From assembly GCA_020438485.1 (NCBI GenBank), contig JAGQUM010000031.1, positions 1-64,000 of the forward strand: DNA of 64,000 nt, written 5' to 3'. The DNA is from Thermoleophilia bacterium. GTDB lineage: Bacteria; Actinomycetota; Thermoleophilia; Miltoncostaeales; Miltoncostaeaceae. The notes beneath the pieces were generated by a model. The model did not search any database. It saw only the letters and a program-made list of their open reading frames with translations, and was not told the origin of the DNA. The position numbers and the translations under genes are program-made. This document shows positions 12,802-20,778 of the stretch, piece after piece; positions within the stretch are counted from its first letter, which is position 1; each line of letters opens with the position of its first letter.

Positions 12802-14430
12802 TCAGCTCCCGGGCGCCAGCCAGGCCGCCGCATCGCCCGGCAGCATGCCGTCGGGCAGCGGGACGCTGGCCAGCAGCACCCGCCCCGGCGGCAGCGGCAC
12901 CGGACGCGGCGTGGTGTTGAGCACCAGCGTCACGCCCGGCTCGGCGCGGAACGCCAGCACGCCCTCCCCCGCCTGAAGCCACTCCAGCGCGCCGGAGGGA
13001 CGCCGCGCGCGCCGCATCGCCAGGGCCCGCCGGTAGAGCTCCAGCGTGGAGTCCTCGTCCCCCGCCTGGGCCTCCACGGACGCGTCGGCCCACGAGGCGG
13101 GCTGAGGAAGCCAGCCGGGGCCGGGCCCGAACCCCAGGGAGGGCCCCGTGCGTGCCCACGGCAGCGGCACGCGGCACCCGTCGCGGCCCTTCACGGCGCC
13201 GCCGGAGCGGGCGAACACGGGGTCCTGCAGGAGGTCCTCCGGCAGATCCTCGACCTCGAACAGGCCGAGTTCCTCCCCCTGGTACAGGTACGCCGAGCCG
13301 GGGAGGGCCAGCAGCAGCAGCACGGCCGCCCGGGCACGGCGCAGGCCCTGGGCGGGATCGGCGTCGCCGCCGACGTGGTGGAGGTCTCGGGCGGGATCGG
13401 GGGACGTGCGGGCCAGCCGCGTTGCGTGGCGGATGACGTCGTGGTTGGACAGCGTCCACGTAACGGGCGCGCCCACGCGAGCGTGGTCCGCCAGCGAGCG
13501 GGCGATGGCCGCGCGCAGTGCCGTGGCGTCCCACCGGGCGCGGATGAACGTGAAGTCGAAGGCGGAGTGCAGCTCGTCGGGGCGCAGATACGCGGCCAGG
13601 CGCTCTGCCGTCGTCACCCACGCCTCGGCCACGAACACGCGCGGCGGATCGTACGAATCGGCCACGCGGCGCCAGCCACGGAACACGTCGTGAACCTCGG
13701 GGCGGTCCCAGTGCGGGTGGTCGTCGCCCTCGGGGGCCGCCAGCAGCGCCTCCCCGGTGACGCCCAGGTCGGGCAGGTCCTCGTGCTTGACCATTCCGTG
13801 CGCGACGTCGATGCGGAAGCCGTCGACCCCCCTGTCGAACCAGAACCGCAGCACGTCCTCGAACTCGGCGCGCACGTCGGGGTTGCGCCAGTTGAGGTCG
13901 GGCTGCTCGCGGGCGAACAGGTGCAGGTACCACTCCCCCGGGCTCCCGTCGGGCCCGGTGGTGCGCGCCCACGCCGGTCCGCCGAACACGCTGCGCCAGT
14001 CGTTGGGAGGCGTGTCGCCCCCGTCGCGGCCGGGCCGGAAGATGTAGCGCGCGCGAGCGGGTGACCCGGGCGGCGAGGCCAGCGCCTGGCGAAACCAGGC
14101 GTGCTCCACGCTGGTGTGGTTGGGAACGACATCCAGCAGCACCCGCAGGCCGAGCCGGTGCGCCTCGTCGACGAGCCGGCGGGCGTCGTCGAGCGTGCCG
14201 AACGCCGGGTCGATGTCGCGGTAGTCCGCCACGTCGTAGCCGCCGTCGGCCTGCGGGGACGGGTACCACGGGTTGATCCACAGCCCGTCGACCCCCAGGT
14301 CGCGCAGGTAGCCGAGGCGCGAGCGGATGCCCTGGACGTCGCCCAGCCCGTCGCCGTCGGCGTCGGCGAACGAGCGGATGTAGACCTGGTAGACGACGGC
14401 GGTGCGCCACCAGTCGCGGGGGGCTGCCAT
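12802..14430 (-). CDS. GH13 alpha-glucosidase / oligo-1,6-glucosidase-like
   Basis: Cytoplasmic glycoside hydrolase family 13 enzyme (542 residues, no signal peptide) acting on alpha-glucosides, probably those brought in by the adjacent importer. Region I DVVPNHTS, region II GFRIDVAHG (nucleophile Asp), region III FVAEAW (acid/base Glu) and region IV LSNHD are all present. The N terminus WWRTAVVYQVYIRSFADADGDG is typical of the oligo-1,6-glucosidase/trehalose-6-P hydrolase branch. Start ATG 14430 has no SD but has TACGGT 6 nt upstream. It is convergent with sugC, with 54 bp between stops. Confidence 0.88.
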   Translation of the reverse strand: MAAPRDWWRTAVVYQVYIRSFADADGDGLGDVQGIRSRLGYLRDLGVDGLWINPWYPSPQADGGYDVADYRDIDPAFGTLDDARRLVDEAHRLGLRVLLDVVPNHTSVEHAWFRQALASPPGSPARARYIFRPGRDGGDTPPNDWRSVFGGPAWARTTGPDGSPGEWYLHLFAREQPDLNWRNPDVRAEFEDVLRFWFDRGVDGFRIDVAHGMVKHEDLPDLGVTGEALLAAPEGDDHPHWDRPEVHDVFRGWRRVADSYDPPRVFVAEAWVTTAERLAAYLRPDELHSAFDFTFIRARWDATALRAAIARSLADHARVGAPVTWTLSNHDVIRHATRLARTSPDPARDLHHVGGDADPAQGLRRARAAVLLLLALPGSAYLYQGEELGLFEVEDLPEDLLQDPVFARSGGAVKGRDGCRVPLPWARTGPSLGFGPGPGWLPQPASWADASVEAQAGDEDSTLELYRRALAMRRARRPSGALEWLQAGEGVLAFRAEPGVTLVLNTTPRPVPLPPGRVLLASVPLPDGMLPGDAAAWLAPGS

Positions 14431-14436
14431 GGCCGG

Positions 14437-14442
14437 ACCGTA
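14437..14442 (-). promoter_or_regulatory. -10 box (TACGGT) for a leaderless GH13 mRNA
   Basis: The box lies 6 nt before the ATG at 14430 and there is no Shine-Dalgarno sequence, so the transcript probably begins at or very near the start codon. Confidence 0.45.
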
Positions 14443-14461
14443 CACCGCGACCCACGACGGG

Positions 14462-16603
14462 TCAGCCCGCCCCCGACCCACCCTCGACGGGCTCCCACAC
14501 GCGTACCGCGTCCCGGCCGTCCCGCTTGGCTGCGTACAACGCGGCGTCCGCCCGTCCGATGCCCTCATCCAGGCGGGCCACGGCGTCGCCGGCCCCCGCG
14601 TCGGCCACGCAGACGCCGGCACTGCACGTGACGTCCCAGCCCTCGCGCAATGCGTCGTCGTGAAACGCCGACCGCACCCGCTCCGCGAACGCGCGGGCCG
14701 AGCGGGCGTCGGCCCCGCGTAGCACCGCCGCGAACTCCTCGCCGCCGTGGCGGGCGACGGTGTCGCCGGCGCGGGCGCCCTCGCGCAGGGCCGCGGCGAA
14801 CATGCGCAGGACCGCGTCGCCGGCGTCGTGCCCGGCACGGTCGTTGATCGCCTTGAAGTGATCCAGGTCGAACAGCACCACGGCGTGAGGCCCTGCGGCC
14901 GCCGTCTCGGCGCGGGCATAGAACGCGCCCCGATTGGGCAGCCCGGTCAGTGCGTCGGTGGTCGCCAGGTCGGCCAGAACGGCATGCACGCGCTCGATGT
15001 GCAGTTGCACCATCAGCGTGAGCAGCGTGATGAGGACGCTCGCGAACGTCGCGTTCACCCACATCGTCACGGGTGACACGTGCTCGACGTCCACCCACAG
15101 GGCGATCCCCAGCCCGGCGAGCGCCAGCAGCAGGGACGTCACGACCACCCTGGCGGAGAAGAAGTACGCCGTGAACAGCAGGGGCCACGCCATGAACGAC
15201 ATGGCGCCCGTGTACGGGTCGGCCATCGCGACGACCGCGGACACGGTCACCACGCCGATGTACGGCACCAGGCGCGCCACCGGGTCGAGGTGCGGGATGG
15301 AGAGCATCGCGACGCCGAACGCGCCCATCGCGGCCGCCAGCCAGAGCAGCCCGTCCCGGTGGCCGTGGATGACGGGCAGCGTGAGCGTGATCGCGGCGCA
15401 CACCGTCCCCCCGATGACGTAGAGGGCGCCGGCGGCACGGCGGGCCGCCCGGTCGCCGACCCCGGGGCGCCGCGCGCCCGTAACCGCCGCACGCCATGTG
15501 GCGCGCATGAGGTCGGCCCACGAGAGCTCGGGGGGCCGGGGCGCCTCGCCCCGCCGGGCCGTGCCGGCGCCCCCGACCGCCACGGTCGAGGCGACCACCC
15601 GGTTGCGGCCCTCTTCCTTGGCGCGGTAGAGCGCCCGGTCGGCCTCGCGCTGGAGATCCTCGATGGGCGAGCCGGAGTCGGATGACGCCACCCCCGCGCT
15701 CACCGTGTACGGCGTGCCTGCGCGGCGCTCGTCCGCCACGGCCCGCCGCACGCGCTCGGCGAACGCCACGGCCTGCGGTCCCCCGCAGCCCGGCAGAATC
15801 GCCACGAATTCCTCGCCCCCGGTGCGTCCCACCACGTCCTCGTGGCGCGCGTGACCGGCCAGCAGCCGCGCGAATGCCGACAGCGCGCGATCGCCCTCGG
15901 CATGTCCCCGCGTGTCGTTGAGCTGCTTGAAGTTATCGAGGTCGAACACCACGACGCTCGTCGCGGTGGACGGCGGCACGTGGGCGGACACGATTCCGTG
16001 GCGGTTGAGCAGCCCGGTCAGCGCGTCCCGCGTCGCGACGCGTGCCAGGTCGGCCGTGACGGCGTCGAGGTGCTCGCGCAGCACGCGCACGAGCAGCGCG
16101 ACCGACGTGCTCACCATCATCGTCAGCAGCCACCACTGCGGGCGCAGATGCCCGCCGTCGGCGGTGGCGGCGGCAACTCCGTGGGTGATGACCACCGCCA
16201 GGAACGTGATCGCCAGGTTCAGGCGGCCGAGAAAGAGCCCGCTGAACGCTATCGACAACAGCGAGAACATGTACGAGCCCAGGGCAGGTTCGCCGAACCA
16301 CGAGTACCAGCCGACCCCGGCCGCGCCCGCCAGGGGCACGAGGTTCAGCAACCACCGCGGCGCGCGTGGCAGCCGGAGAAGCAGCAGCCCGCCGAGGATG
16401 AACGCCACGGCGCCCGACACCTGCATCCACTGCGGAGGCCCCCCGGACTGCGGCAGCAGCGCAAACGCCACCGCGTCGGCGGCGACGATCAGAAACAGCC
16501 AGCCGCTTCCCTGAAGGGCGAACCGGGCCGTGAAGCCGAGCGGGTGGCGCGACCCATGCTCGTGCGGCGTGGTGTCGGCCGTGGCGGAAACGTCAGTCGT
16601 CAC
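14462..16603 (-). CDS. Tandem membrane-GGDEF / membrane-GGDEF protein (putative double diguanylate cyclase)
   Basis: A 713-residue protein built of two repeats of the same plan: about six transmembrane helices then a GGDEF domain, twice. GGEEF occurs at about residues 260-264 and 619-623. Each is preceded by RxxD exactly five residues earlier (RHED, RAGD), the product-inhibition I-site. Both catalytic loops and both I-sites look intact, so both halves could make cyclic di-GMP. GTG 16603 is chosen because the frame's hydrophobic segment follows it; TAGAGT lies 12 nt upstream. The membrane regions match no named sensor domain I can recognise. Confidence 0.88.
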   Translation of the reverse strand: MTTDVSATADTTPHEHGSRHPLGFTARFALQGSGWLFLIVAADAVAFALLPQSGGPPQWMQVSGAVAFILGGLLLLRLPRAPRWLLNLVPLAGAAGVGWYSWFGEPALGSYMFSLLSIAFSGLFLGRLNLAITFLAVVITHGVAAATADGGHLRPQWWLLTMMVSTSVALLVRVLREHLDAVTADLARVATRDALTGLLNRHGIVSAHVPPSTATSVVVFDLDNFKQLNDTRGHAEGDRALSAFARLLAGHARHEDVVGRTGGEEFVAILPGCGGPQAVAFAERVRRAVADERRAGTPYTVSAGVASSDSGSPIEDLQREADRALYRAKEEGRNRVVASTVAVGGAGTARRGEAPRPPELSWADLMRATWRAAVTGARRPGVGDRAARRAAGALYVIGGTVCAAITLTLPVIHGHRDGLLWLAAAMGAFGVAMLSIPHLDPVARLVPYIGVVTVSAVVAMADPYTGAMSFMAWPLLFTAYFFSARVVVTSLLLALAGLGIALWVDVEHVSPVTMWVNATFASVLITLLTLMVQLHIERVHAVLADLATTDALTGLPNRGAFYARAETAAAGPHAVVLFDLDHFKAINDRAGHDAGDAVLRMFAAALREGARAGDTVARHGGEEFAAVLRGADARSARAFAERVRSAFHDDALREGWDVTCSAGVCVADAGAGDAVARLDEGIGRADAALYAAKRDGRDAVRVWEPVEGGSGAG

Positions 16604-17255
16604 AGGACGGAACGGACTCTAGGCACTTCGCACCGCATCATGGCCCCCGGGACCCTGGAGTACCGCCGCTCGACCGGCGGCCCGCGGTGCCGGTGGGACG
16701 TCAGCCGGCGTCGCGCGGCGATCAGCACCACGCTCCTACCTTCCGGCGACCGTGCTCGCGGACCGCAGCGGCGATCCCGGCCCAGCCCGTACGTCGTCCG
16801 CCATCGGCCCCCGGGAGGGAGAACTTGAGCGCCCGGGCCACCACCGGCGCGCCGGCGGCCGCACCGATCATGTGCGGGTGGCGGACGACGTCGCGCGGGA
16901 CGTGGCCGGCGGCCCTCGGGAGCCGGCAGGGCGGCGTGAGCACGCACGGCGCCGCGATGGCATCGTCGCCGCACTCGGACGCGCCCCGCGCCCCGACATG
17001 CACGCCGTCCCGGTGTTCGGTGCGGGCGGCGTTCCGGGCCGCCGCCGTCCCATGCCGCCCCAGCACGGGATCGGTGAACGCGCGTCGGGGGGCTCGCGAC
17101 GTGGGAGAAGGGCTCGGCCAGCCGTCGGCGTCACGGCGATGCCGACACGCATCACCCCCCAACCCGGGCCCCGCGCCCCGCAGCCGGATGGCAGGCGGGG
17201 CCGTCGGCCGGCCTCCCGGCACCGCGCGCGTGCCGCTGAAGGACGCCCGCGCCGG
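16604..17255. other. Long intergenic region with no convincing gene
   Basis: About 650 bases between the SatD-partner stop and the tandem-GGDEF start. TAGAGT at 16616-16621 (minus) is a likely -10 box for the GGDEF gene. Several reading frames are open simply because of the GC content, but their translations are Arg/Pro/Ala-rich with no recognisable domain. A GGGAGGGA followed by TTG on the plus strand near 16812-16828 leads only to low-complexity protein. It may hold decayed coding sequence. Confidence 0.5.
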
Positions 17256-17636
17256 CTAGGTGATGTGATTCAGCCAGATGGCGATCCCGGCGCACCCCGC
17301 GGCCCACAGCGTGGACGCGAACGTGCCGATGATGAAGCGCTCGGAGACGTCGCGATGCTGCCCCTTGAGCTCGGGGTAGCGCCCCAGGCCCTTGATGGCG
17401 GCGACCAGGGCGAGACCCTCGGGCCATCCGGCGACGATCGCGGCGAACACCGCGATCCGCTCGAGCACGCCGATCCACACGCCCCCGCGCAGGGCCCGCT
17501 CGGCGTCCGTCATGGGGTCGCCGGGGACGGTGGCGTCGATGCGGCGAAACAGGAACGTGACCAGAGGGCCGCCGAGGCCCACGGCGACCGCACCCGCGGC
17601 GGCCACGACGAGTACGTCCAGCAGGGTGGGGTTCAT
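17256..17636 (-). CDS. Small membrane protein, partner of the SatD-like regulator
   Basis: A 126-residue protein with about three or four hydrophobic segments. The C-terminal part (KGLGRYPELK ... SERFIIGTFASTLWAAGCAG) resembles the end of DUF3307-type membrane proteins that accompany SatD genes in other bacteria; this is from memory of the family. ATG 17636 overlaps the satD-like stop as ATGA, so the two are coupled. The function of such pairs is not established. Cytoplasmic membrane location is inferred. Confidence 0.75.
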   Translation of the reverse strand: MNPTLLDVLVVAAAGAVAVGLGGPLVTFLFRRIDATVPGDPMTDAERALRGGVWIGVLERIAVFAAIVAGWPEGLALVAAIKGLGRYPELKGQHRDVSERFIIGTFASTLWAAGCAGIAIWLNHIT

Positions 17637-18226
17637 CGGTCGGCGTCCCCCAGCAGGTCGACGGCGAGCCATTGTGCGCGGGCGGCCTCGTCGGCCCCCG
17701 CCGCCCGCAGGCGCTGGCTGACCGCCGACGGTGAGATGCCGAGCGCGTCGGCGGCGGCGGCGCCGGTGAGCCCGGACGCCACGAGCTGCGTCGCCTCCCA
17801 TCCGGCGGCGCTGCGGCGGCCGAGCACCGCGGCCAGGAGCACCACGGCGGCGTCGGCCCTGCGCGCGGCGCGGTCCTGGTCCGCGGCCCTCACCGCCACG
17901 GCCCCGGGGACGCCACGCGCGTCCTCCACGGCCCGGCGGGCGGCGACGAACGCCGGCCCCGACGCCGCCCGGGCGTGGGACGCCAGGGGACGGTCGACGG
18001 CGCCAACCCCGATCCCCACCCGCCAGCCGCCGAGGCGCGCTAGGCGGGTGACGGTCTCCACCACGCCGCCGGGTTCGGCCAGCACGCCCTGGATCTCGTC
18101 GCCGGCGGTGCGCTCGAACCCCAGCACGAGCCCCGGCAGGGGCGAGGACCCCAGCCCCGCCAGGGCGGCGGGGACCCCATCGCCGTGACGGCGGCTGGCG
18201 CGTTGATCGGCGGTCACCACGAACAC
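17633..18226 (-). CDS. SatD-family protein with C-terminal helix-turn-helix
   Basis: A 197-residue protein whose N-terminal part (FVVTADQRASRRHGDG, FERTAGDEIQGVL, GWRVGIGVGAVDRPL, GPAFVAARRAVE) fits the SatD family, a compact domain of unknown biochemistry. The C terminus holds a helix-turn-helix (GLTGAAAADALGISPSAVSQRLRAAG), suggesting that it binds DNA. GTG 18226 starts 6 nt after a TAGTCT box and has no SD. A three-half-site operator-like array lies directly upstream, so autoregulation is likely. It is coupled to the small membrane protein that follows. Confidence 0.8.
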   Translation of the reverse strand: MFVVTADQRASRRHGDGVPAALAGLGSSPLPGLVLGFERTAGDEIQGVLAEPGGVVETVTRLARLGGWRVGIGVGAVDRPLASHARAASGPAFVAARRAVEDARGVPGAVAVRAADQDRAARRADAAVVLLAAVLGRRSAAGWEATQLVASGLTGAAAADALGISPSAVSQRLRAAGADEAARAQWLAVDLLGDADR

Positions 18227-18232
18227 GGGATA

Positions 18233-18238
18233 AGACTA
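18233..18238 (-). promoter_or_regulatory. -10 box (TAGTCT) for a leaderless satD-like mRNA
   Basis: TAGTCT lies 6 nt before the GTG start, with no SD between. It abuts the palindromic array at 18241-18277, so a protein bound there would block RNA polymerase. Confidence 0.55.
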
Positions 18239-18240
18239 CA

Positions 18241-18277
18241 GGCTTCACCTGCGTTGATGAAGCCGAGGGGCTTCATC
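18241..18277 (-). promoter_or_regulatory. Three-half-site palindromic operator before the satD-like gene
   Basis: GATGAAGCC (18256-18264) and GGCTTCATC (18269-18277) form a perfect 9-bp inverted repeat with a 4-base centre. A third copy, GGCTTCACC, lies at 18241-18249. It spans the -35 zone of the satD-like promoter. It also follows the stop of the response regulator, but it lacks a U-tract, so an operator is more likely than a terminator. Confidence 0.6.
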
Positions 18278-18289
18278 GGAGTCCCGGAC

Positions 18290-18916
18290 TCACGTGGGCG
18301 GGAGCCACCCGTTCTCGTCCGCGATCCGGGCCGCCTCGGCACGGGTACGGCCGCCCGTCTTGCCCATGGCCGCCGACAGGTGGTTGCGCACCGTGCCCTC
18401 CGACAGGTGCAGGGAGCGGGCGAGCTCGGTCACGGTCGCCCCGGAGCGGGAGGCCCGCAGCACGTCGGTCTCGCGTTCCGTGAGGGGGCTCTCGCCCGTC
18501 GACAGGCTCTCGAGGGCCAGCGCGCCGTCGACGACCCGCAGGCCGGCGTGCACACGCCGCACGGCGTCCGAGAGCTGCCGGGCCGGGGTGTCCTTGACTA
18601 CGAACCCCGATGCGCCGGCCGCCATCGCCTGCCGCACGAAGCCGGGGCGGCCGAACGTGGTGACGATGAGCACCCGCACCGTCGGCATGGCCGCTCGCAG
18701 CAGGCGGGTCGCGGCGATGCCGTCCACGCCCGGCATCTCCACGTCGATCACGGCCACGTCCGGCGTCGCGCGCCCGGCGGCCGGCACGACCTCGTCGCCG
18801 CGGCCGACCTCCGCCACCACCTCGATGTCGCGTTCGAGGTTCAGCAGCGCTGCCAGGGCGCCGCGCACCATGGCCTGGTCATCGGCCAGCAGGACGCGGA
18901 TGACGTCGCCGCTCAC
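18290..18916 (-). CDS. NarL/LuxR-family response regulator (DesR-like)
   Basis: A 208-residue two-component output protein. The receiver domain carries the acidic pair near residues 12-13, phospho-acceptor D58 in VIDVEMPG, and Lys in VKDTPA. The C-terminal LuxR-type helix-turn-helix is SPLTERETDVLRASRSG then ELARSLHLSEGTVRNHLS. GTG 18916 overlaps the sensor kinase stop as GTGA. With the kinase and the ABC exporter it forms a typical drug- or membrane-stress-responsive four-gene set; the target is probably the adjacent ABC genes. Confidence 0.92.
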   Translation of the reverse strand: MSGDVIRVLLADDQAMVRGALAALLNLERDIEVVAEVGRGDEVVPAAGRATPDVAVIDVEMPGVDGIAATRLLRAAMPTVRVLIVTTFGRPGFVRQAMAAGASGFVVKDTPARQLSDAVRRVHAGLRVVDGALALESLSTGESPLTERETDVLRASRSGATVTELARSLHLSEGTVRNHLSAAMGKTGGRTRAEAARIADENGWLPPT

Positions 18917-20043
18917 GACGCCTCCGGCGGGCCGACCGCCAGCCGCAGGCCGCCCAGGTCCGACGAACGCGACACGGTCATGGCGGCGCCCGCCGCGCGC
19001 GCCCGGGCACGCAGCCCGCGCAGCCCCTGCCCCTCGGGCGGCGGCTCTGCCCCGGCGGCGCCGTCGTCCTCGACCGCGATGCCGTCGGGGCCCACCCGCA
19101 CGCGACACCGGTGCGCGCCGCTGTGGCGCAGCACGTTCGTGACGCCCTCGCGGACGACCCACCCGTACAGCTCGCGCGCCTCCACCGGCACGTCGTCCAC
19201 CGCGGTCGGCAGCTCGGCGTCGATGCCGCCCGCGTCGAGGGCCGATCCGGCGCTGACGAGCTCGCCGGCAAGCGTCACGGACGTCGAGCCCGCGATGGTG
19301 GCGCGGACGTCCGCCAGCGCGCCGCGCGCCAGGCGCTCGACGTCCGCGATCTCGGCCGCGCACCGCGCGGGGTCGGCCTCGACCAGGTGCCCCGCCAGCT
19401 CGGACTTCACGGCGATCACCGTCAGCGAATGCCCCAGGATGTCGTGCATGTCGCGGGTCATCCGGGCACGTTCGTCGTCCACCGCCCGCTCGGCCAGCGC
19501 GACGCGGGCGCGCATGAGGTCGGAGTTGCGGCGCGACGCGATGCGGATGCCGAACACGGCCGCCGCGGCCAGCAGCACGGGCAGCGACGCCCCCCTCCCC
19601 TCGCCCCATCCGGGCACCGTGAACGCCAACGCCTCCGCGGCCGCGGCGGCCGCCAGCGCCAGCGCCCACGCGACGTGCGCGTCGAACGTGAACATCGCCG
19701 CCACCGCGAGGTACGGCACCATGTCCAGCGCCCGCGCGCCCGCGGCGGGGGCGACCGCCGGGGTCAGGGCGAGCATTCCCGCCAGCAGGCCCACGGATCG
19801 TGGCGACAGCGAGCGCTCTTCCCCCACGAGCGGGCGCCGGCGGTTGGCGAACAGCGCCAGGTACAGCACGGCGAACAGCGCGATGGCGGCGACGGCCGCC
19901 GCCTTCACGCCCCGGGCGGCGTCCGACGTCAGCGCGGCGTGCAGCGGGTTCAGCAGGAACACCAACCACACGGCGATCCACACCTGGGCGAACGCCCGGC
20001 GCCCGATGACGTCCCGCGGCACGCGTGTGCTCCCGTCGGCCAT
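18913..20043 (-). CDS. DesK-like sensor histidine kinase
   Basis: A 376-residue membrane kinase. The N-terminal half contains about five hydrophobic helices without a large extracellular domain. The HisKA_3 segment is ERARMTRDMHDILGHSLTV, with the phosphorylated His at about residue 200, and a compact HATPase domain follows (VREGVTNVLRHS; GQGLRGLRARA). Sensors of this type usually detect membrane state or lipid II-binding agents through their helices. ATG 20043 has no SD but TAACGT 6 nt upstream, so it probably has its own leaderless start within 16 bp of the exporter permease. Confidence 0.9.
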   Translation of the reverse strand: MADGSTRVPRDVIGRRAFAQVWIAVWLVFLLNPLHAALTSDAARGVKAAAVAAIALFAVLYLALFANRRRPLVGEERSLSPRSVGLLAGMLALTPAVAPAAGARALDMVPYLAVAAMFTFDAHVAWALALAAAAAAEALAFTVPGWGEGRGASLPVLLAAAAVFGIRIASRRNSDLMRARVALAERAVDDERARMTRDMHDILGHSLTVIAVKSELAGHLVEADPARCAAEIADVERLARGALADVRATIAGSTSVTLAGELVSAGSALDAGGIDAELPTAVDDVPVEARELYGWVVREGVTNVLRHSGAHRCRVRVGPDGIAVEDDGAAGAEPPPEGQGLRGLRARARAAGAAMTVSRSSDLGGLRLAVGPPEAS

Positions 20044-20049
20044 TACCCG

Positions 20050-20055
20050 ACGTTA
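20050..20055 (-). promoter_or_regulatory. -10 box (TAACGT) for a leaderless sensor-kinase mRNA
   Basis: The box lies 6 nt before the ATG at 20043, inside the 15-bp gap after the ABC permease stop. It would allow the kinase/regulator pair to be expressed apart from the ABC genes. Confidence 0.45.
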
Positions 20056-20058
20056 CCG

Positions 20059-20778
20059 CTACCGCCGCCCCTCCGAGCGCCGGTAGGCCCAGGCGGCGAG
20101 CACGGCGGCGCCCGCGGTCCAGGCGACGACCACGACCCACGCCGTCCCAGGCCAGGCGTGCCCCTGGATGGCCAGCGGGCCCGCGCGGGTGATCCAGTAC
20201 GTGGGCAGCAGCTTGCCGACGCTCTCGAGCGTGCCGCTCAGGGGGAACCACGAGCCACCGAGCATGGACAGGAGCGCCGACAGGCCGCCCACGATGGGCC
20301 CCATCGACTCGGGCGTGCCCAGGTGCCCCAGCGTGATGCCGACGAGGCCCAGGGGAAGCAGCCCGACGACCACGAGCGCGACCGTCTCGAGCCACGGCCC
20401 CCACCCCATCCGCACGCCGGTCGCGAGGCCGGCCGCGGAGATCAGCACGACGCTGATGAGGGCAAGGAACAGGCCCGACGCCATCTTCGCGCGCAGGTAC
20501 GCGCCGACGCTCAGGGGCGTCAGGCGCAGCGCGCGCATCCACCCGGCGGCCCGGTCTGTCGCGATGCGCGCACCGCCGGACAGCACGGCCATGGTGGCGC
20601 CGAACGCGATCATGGCGACCATGTAGTACTCCTTGTACGGCACGCCGTACGCGTCGCCCTTCGCGCTGGTCCCGATCACCAGGAACAGGATCAGCGGGAA
20701 GATCAGCGAGAAGATGAACGCGCGGCGGTTGCGCACCAGGCGAAGCAGCTCGTAGCGCGTGAACGCGACGGAGTTCAT
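20059..20778 (-). CDS. ABC-2 type transporter permease
   Basis: A 239-residue membrane subunit with about six helices, ABC-2 family. Typical features are the N-terminal ELLRLVRNRRAFIFSLIFPL, the central conserved GLLPLGLVGITLG region and the GGSWFPL loop. ATG 20778 overlaps the end of the ATPase gene by 4 bp (ATGA). Together with the preceding ATPase it should make an exporter, probably of an antimicrobial or lipid, under control of the adjacent DesK/NarL pair. Confidence 0.9.
   Translation of the reverse strand: MNSVAFTRYELLRLVRNRRAFIFSLIFPLILFLVIGTSAKGDAYGVPYKEYYMVAMIAFGATMAVLSGGARIATDRAAGWMRALRLTPLSVGAYLRAKMASGLFLALISVVLISAAGLATGVRMGWGPWLETVALVVVGLLPLGLVGITLGHLGTPESMGPIVGGLSALLSMLGGSWFPLSGTLESVGKLLPTYWITRAGPLAIQGHAWPGTAWVVVVAWTAGAAVLAAWAYRRSEGRR

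Noticed and set aside
16687-17259. Plus-strand frame with GGGAGGGA and a TTG start
   Set aside because: The translation is Arg/Ala/Pro-rich with no recognisable family and no conserved-looking core.
18256-18277. Palindrome as an intrinsic terminator of the response-regulator operon
   Set aside because: No U-tract follows on the transcribed strand, and it overlaps the next gene's promoter with a third half-site, which fits an operator better.
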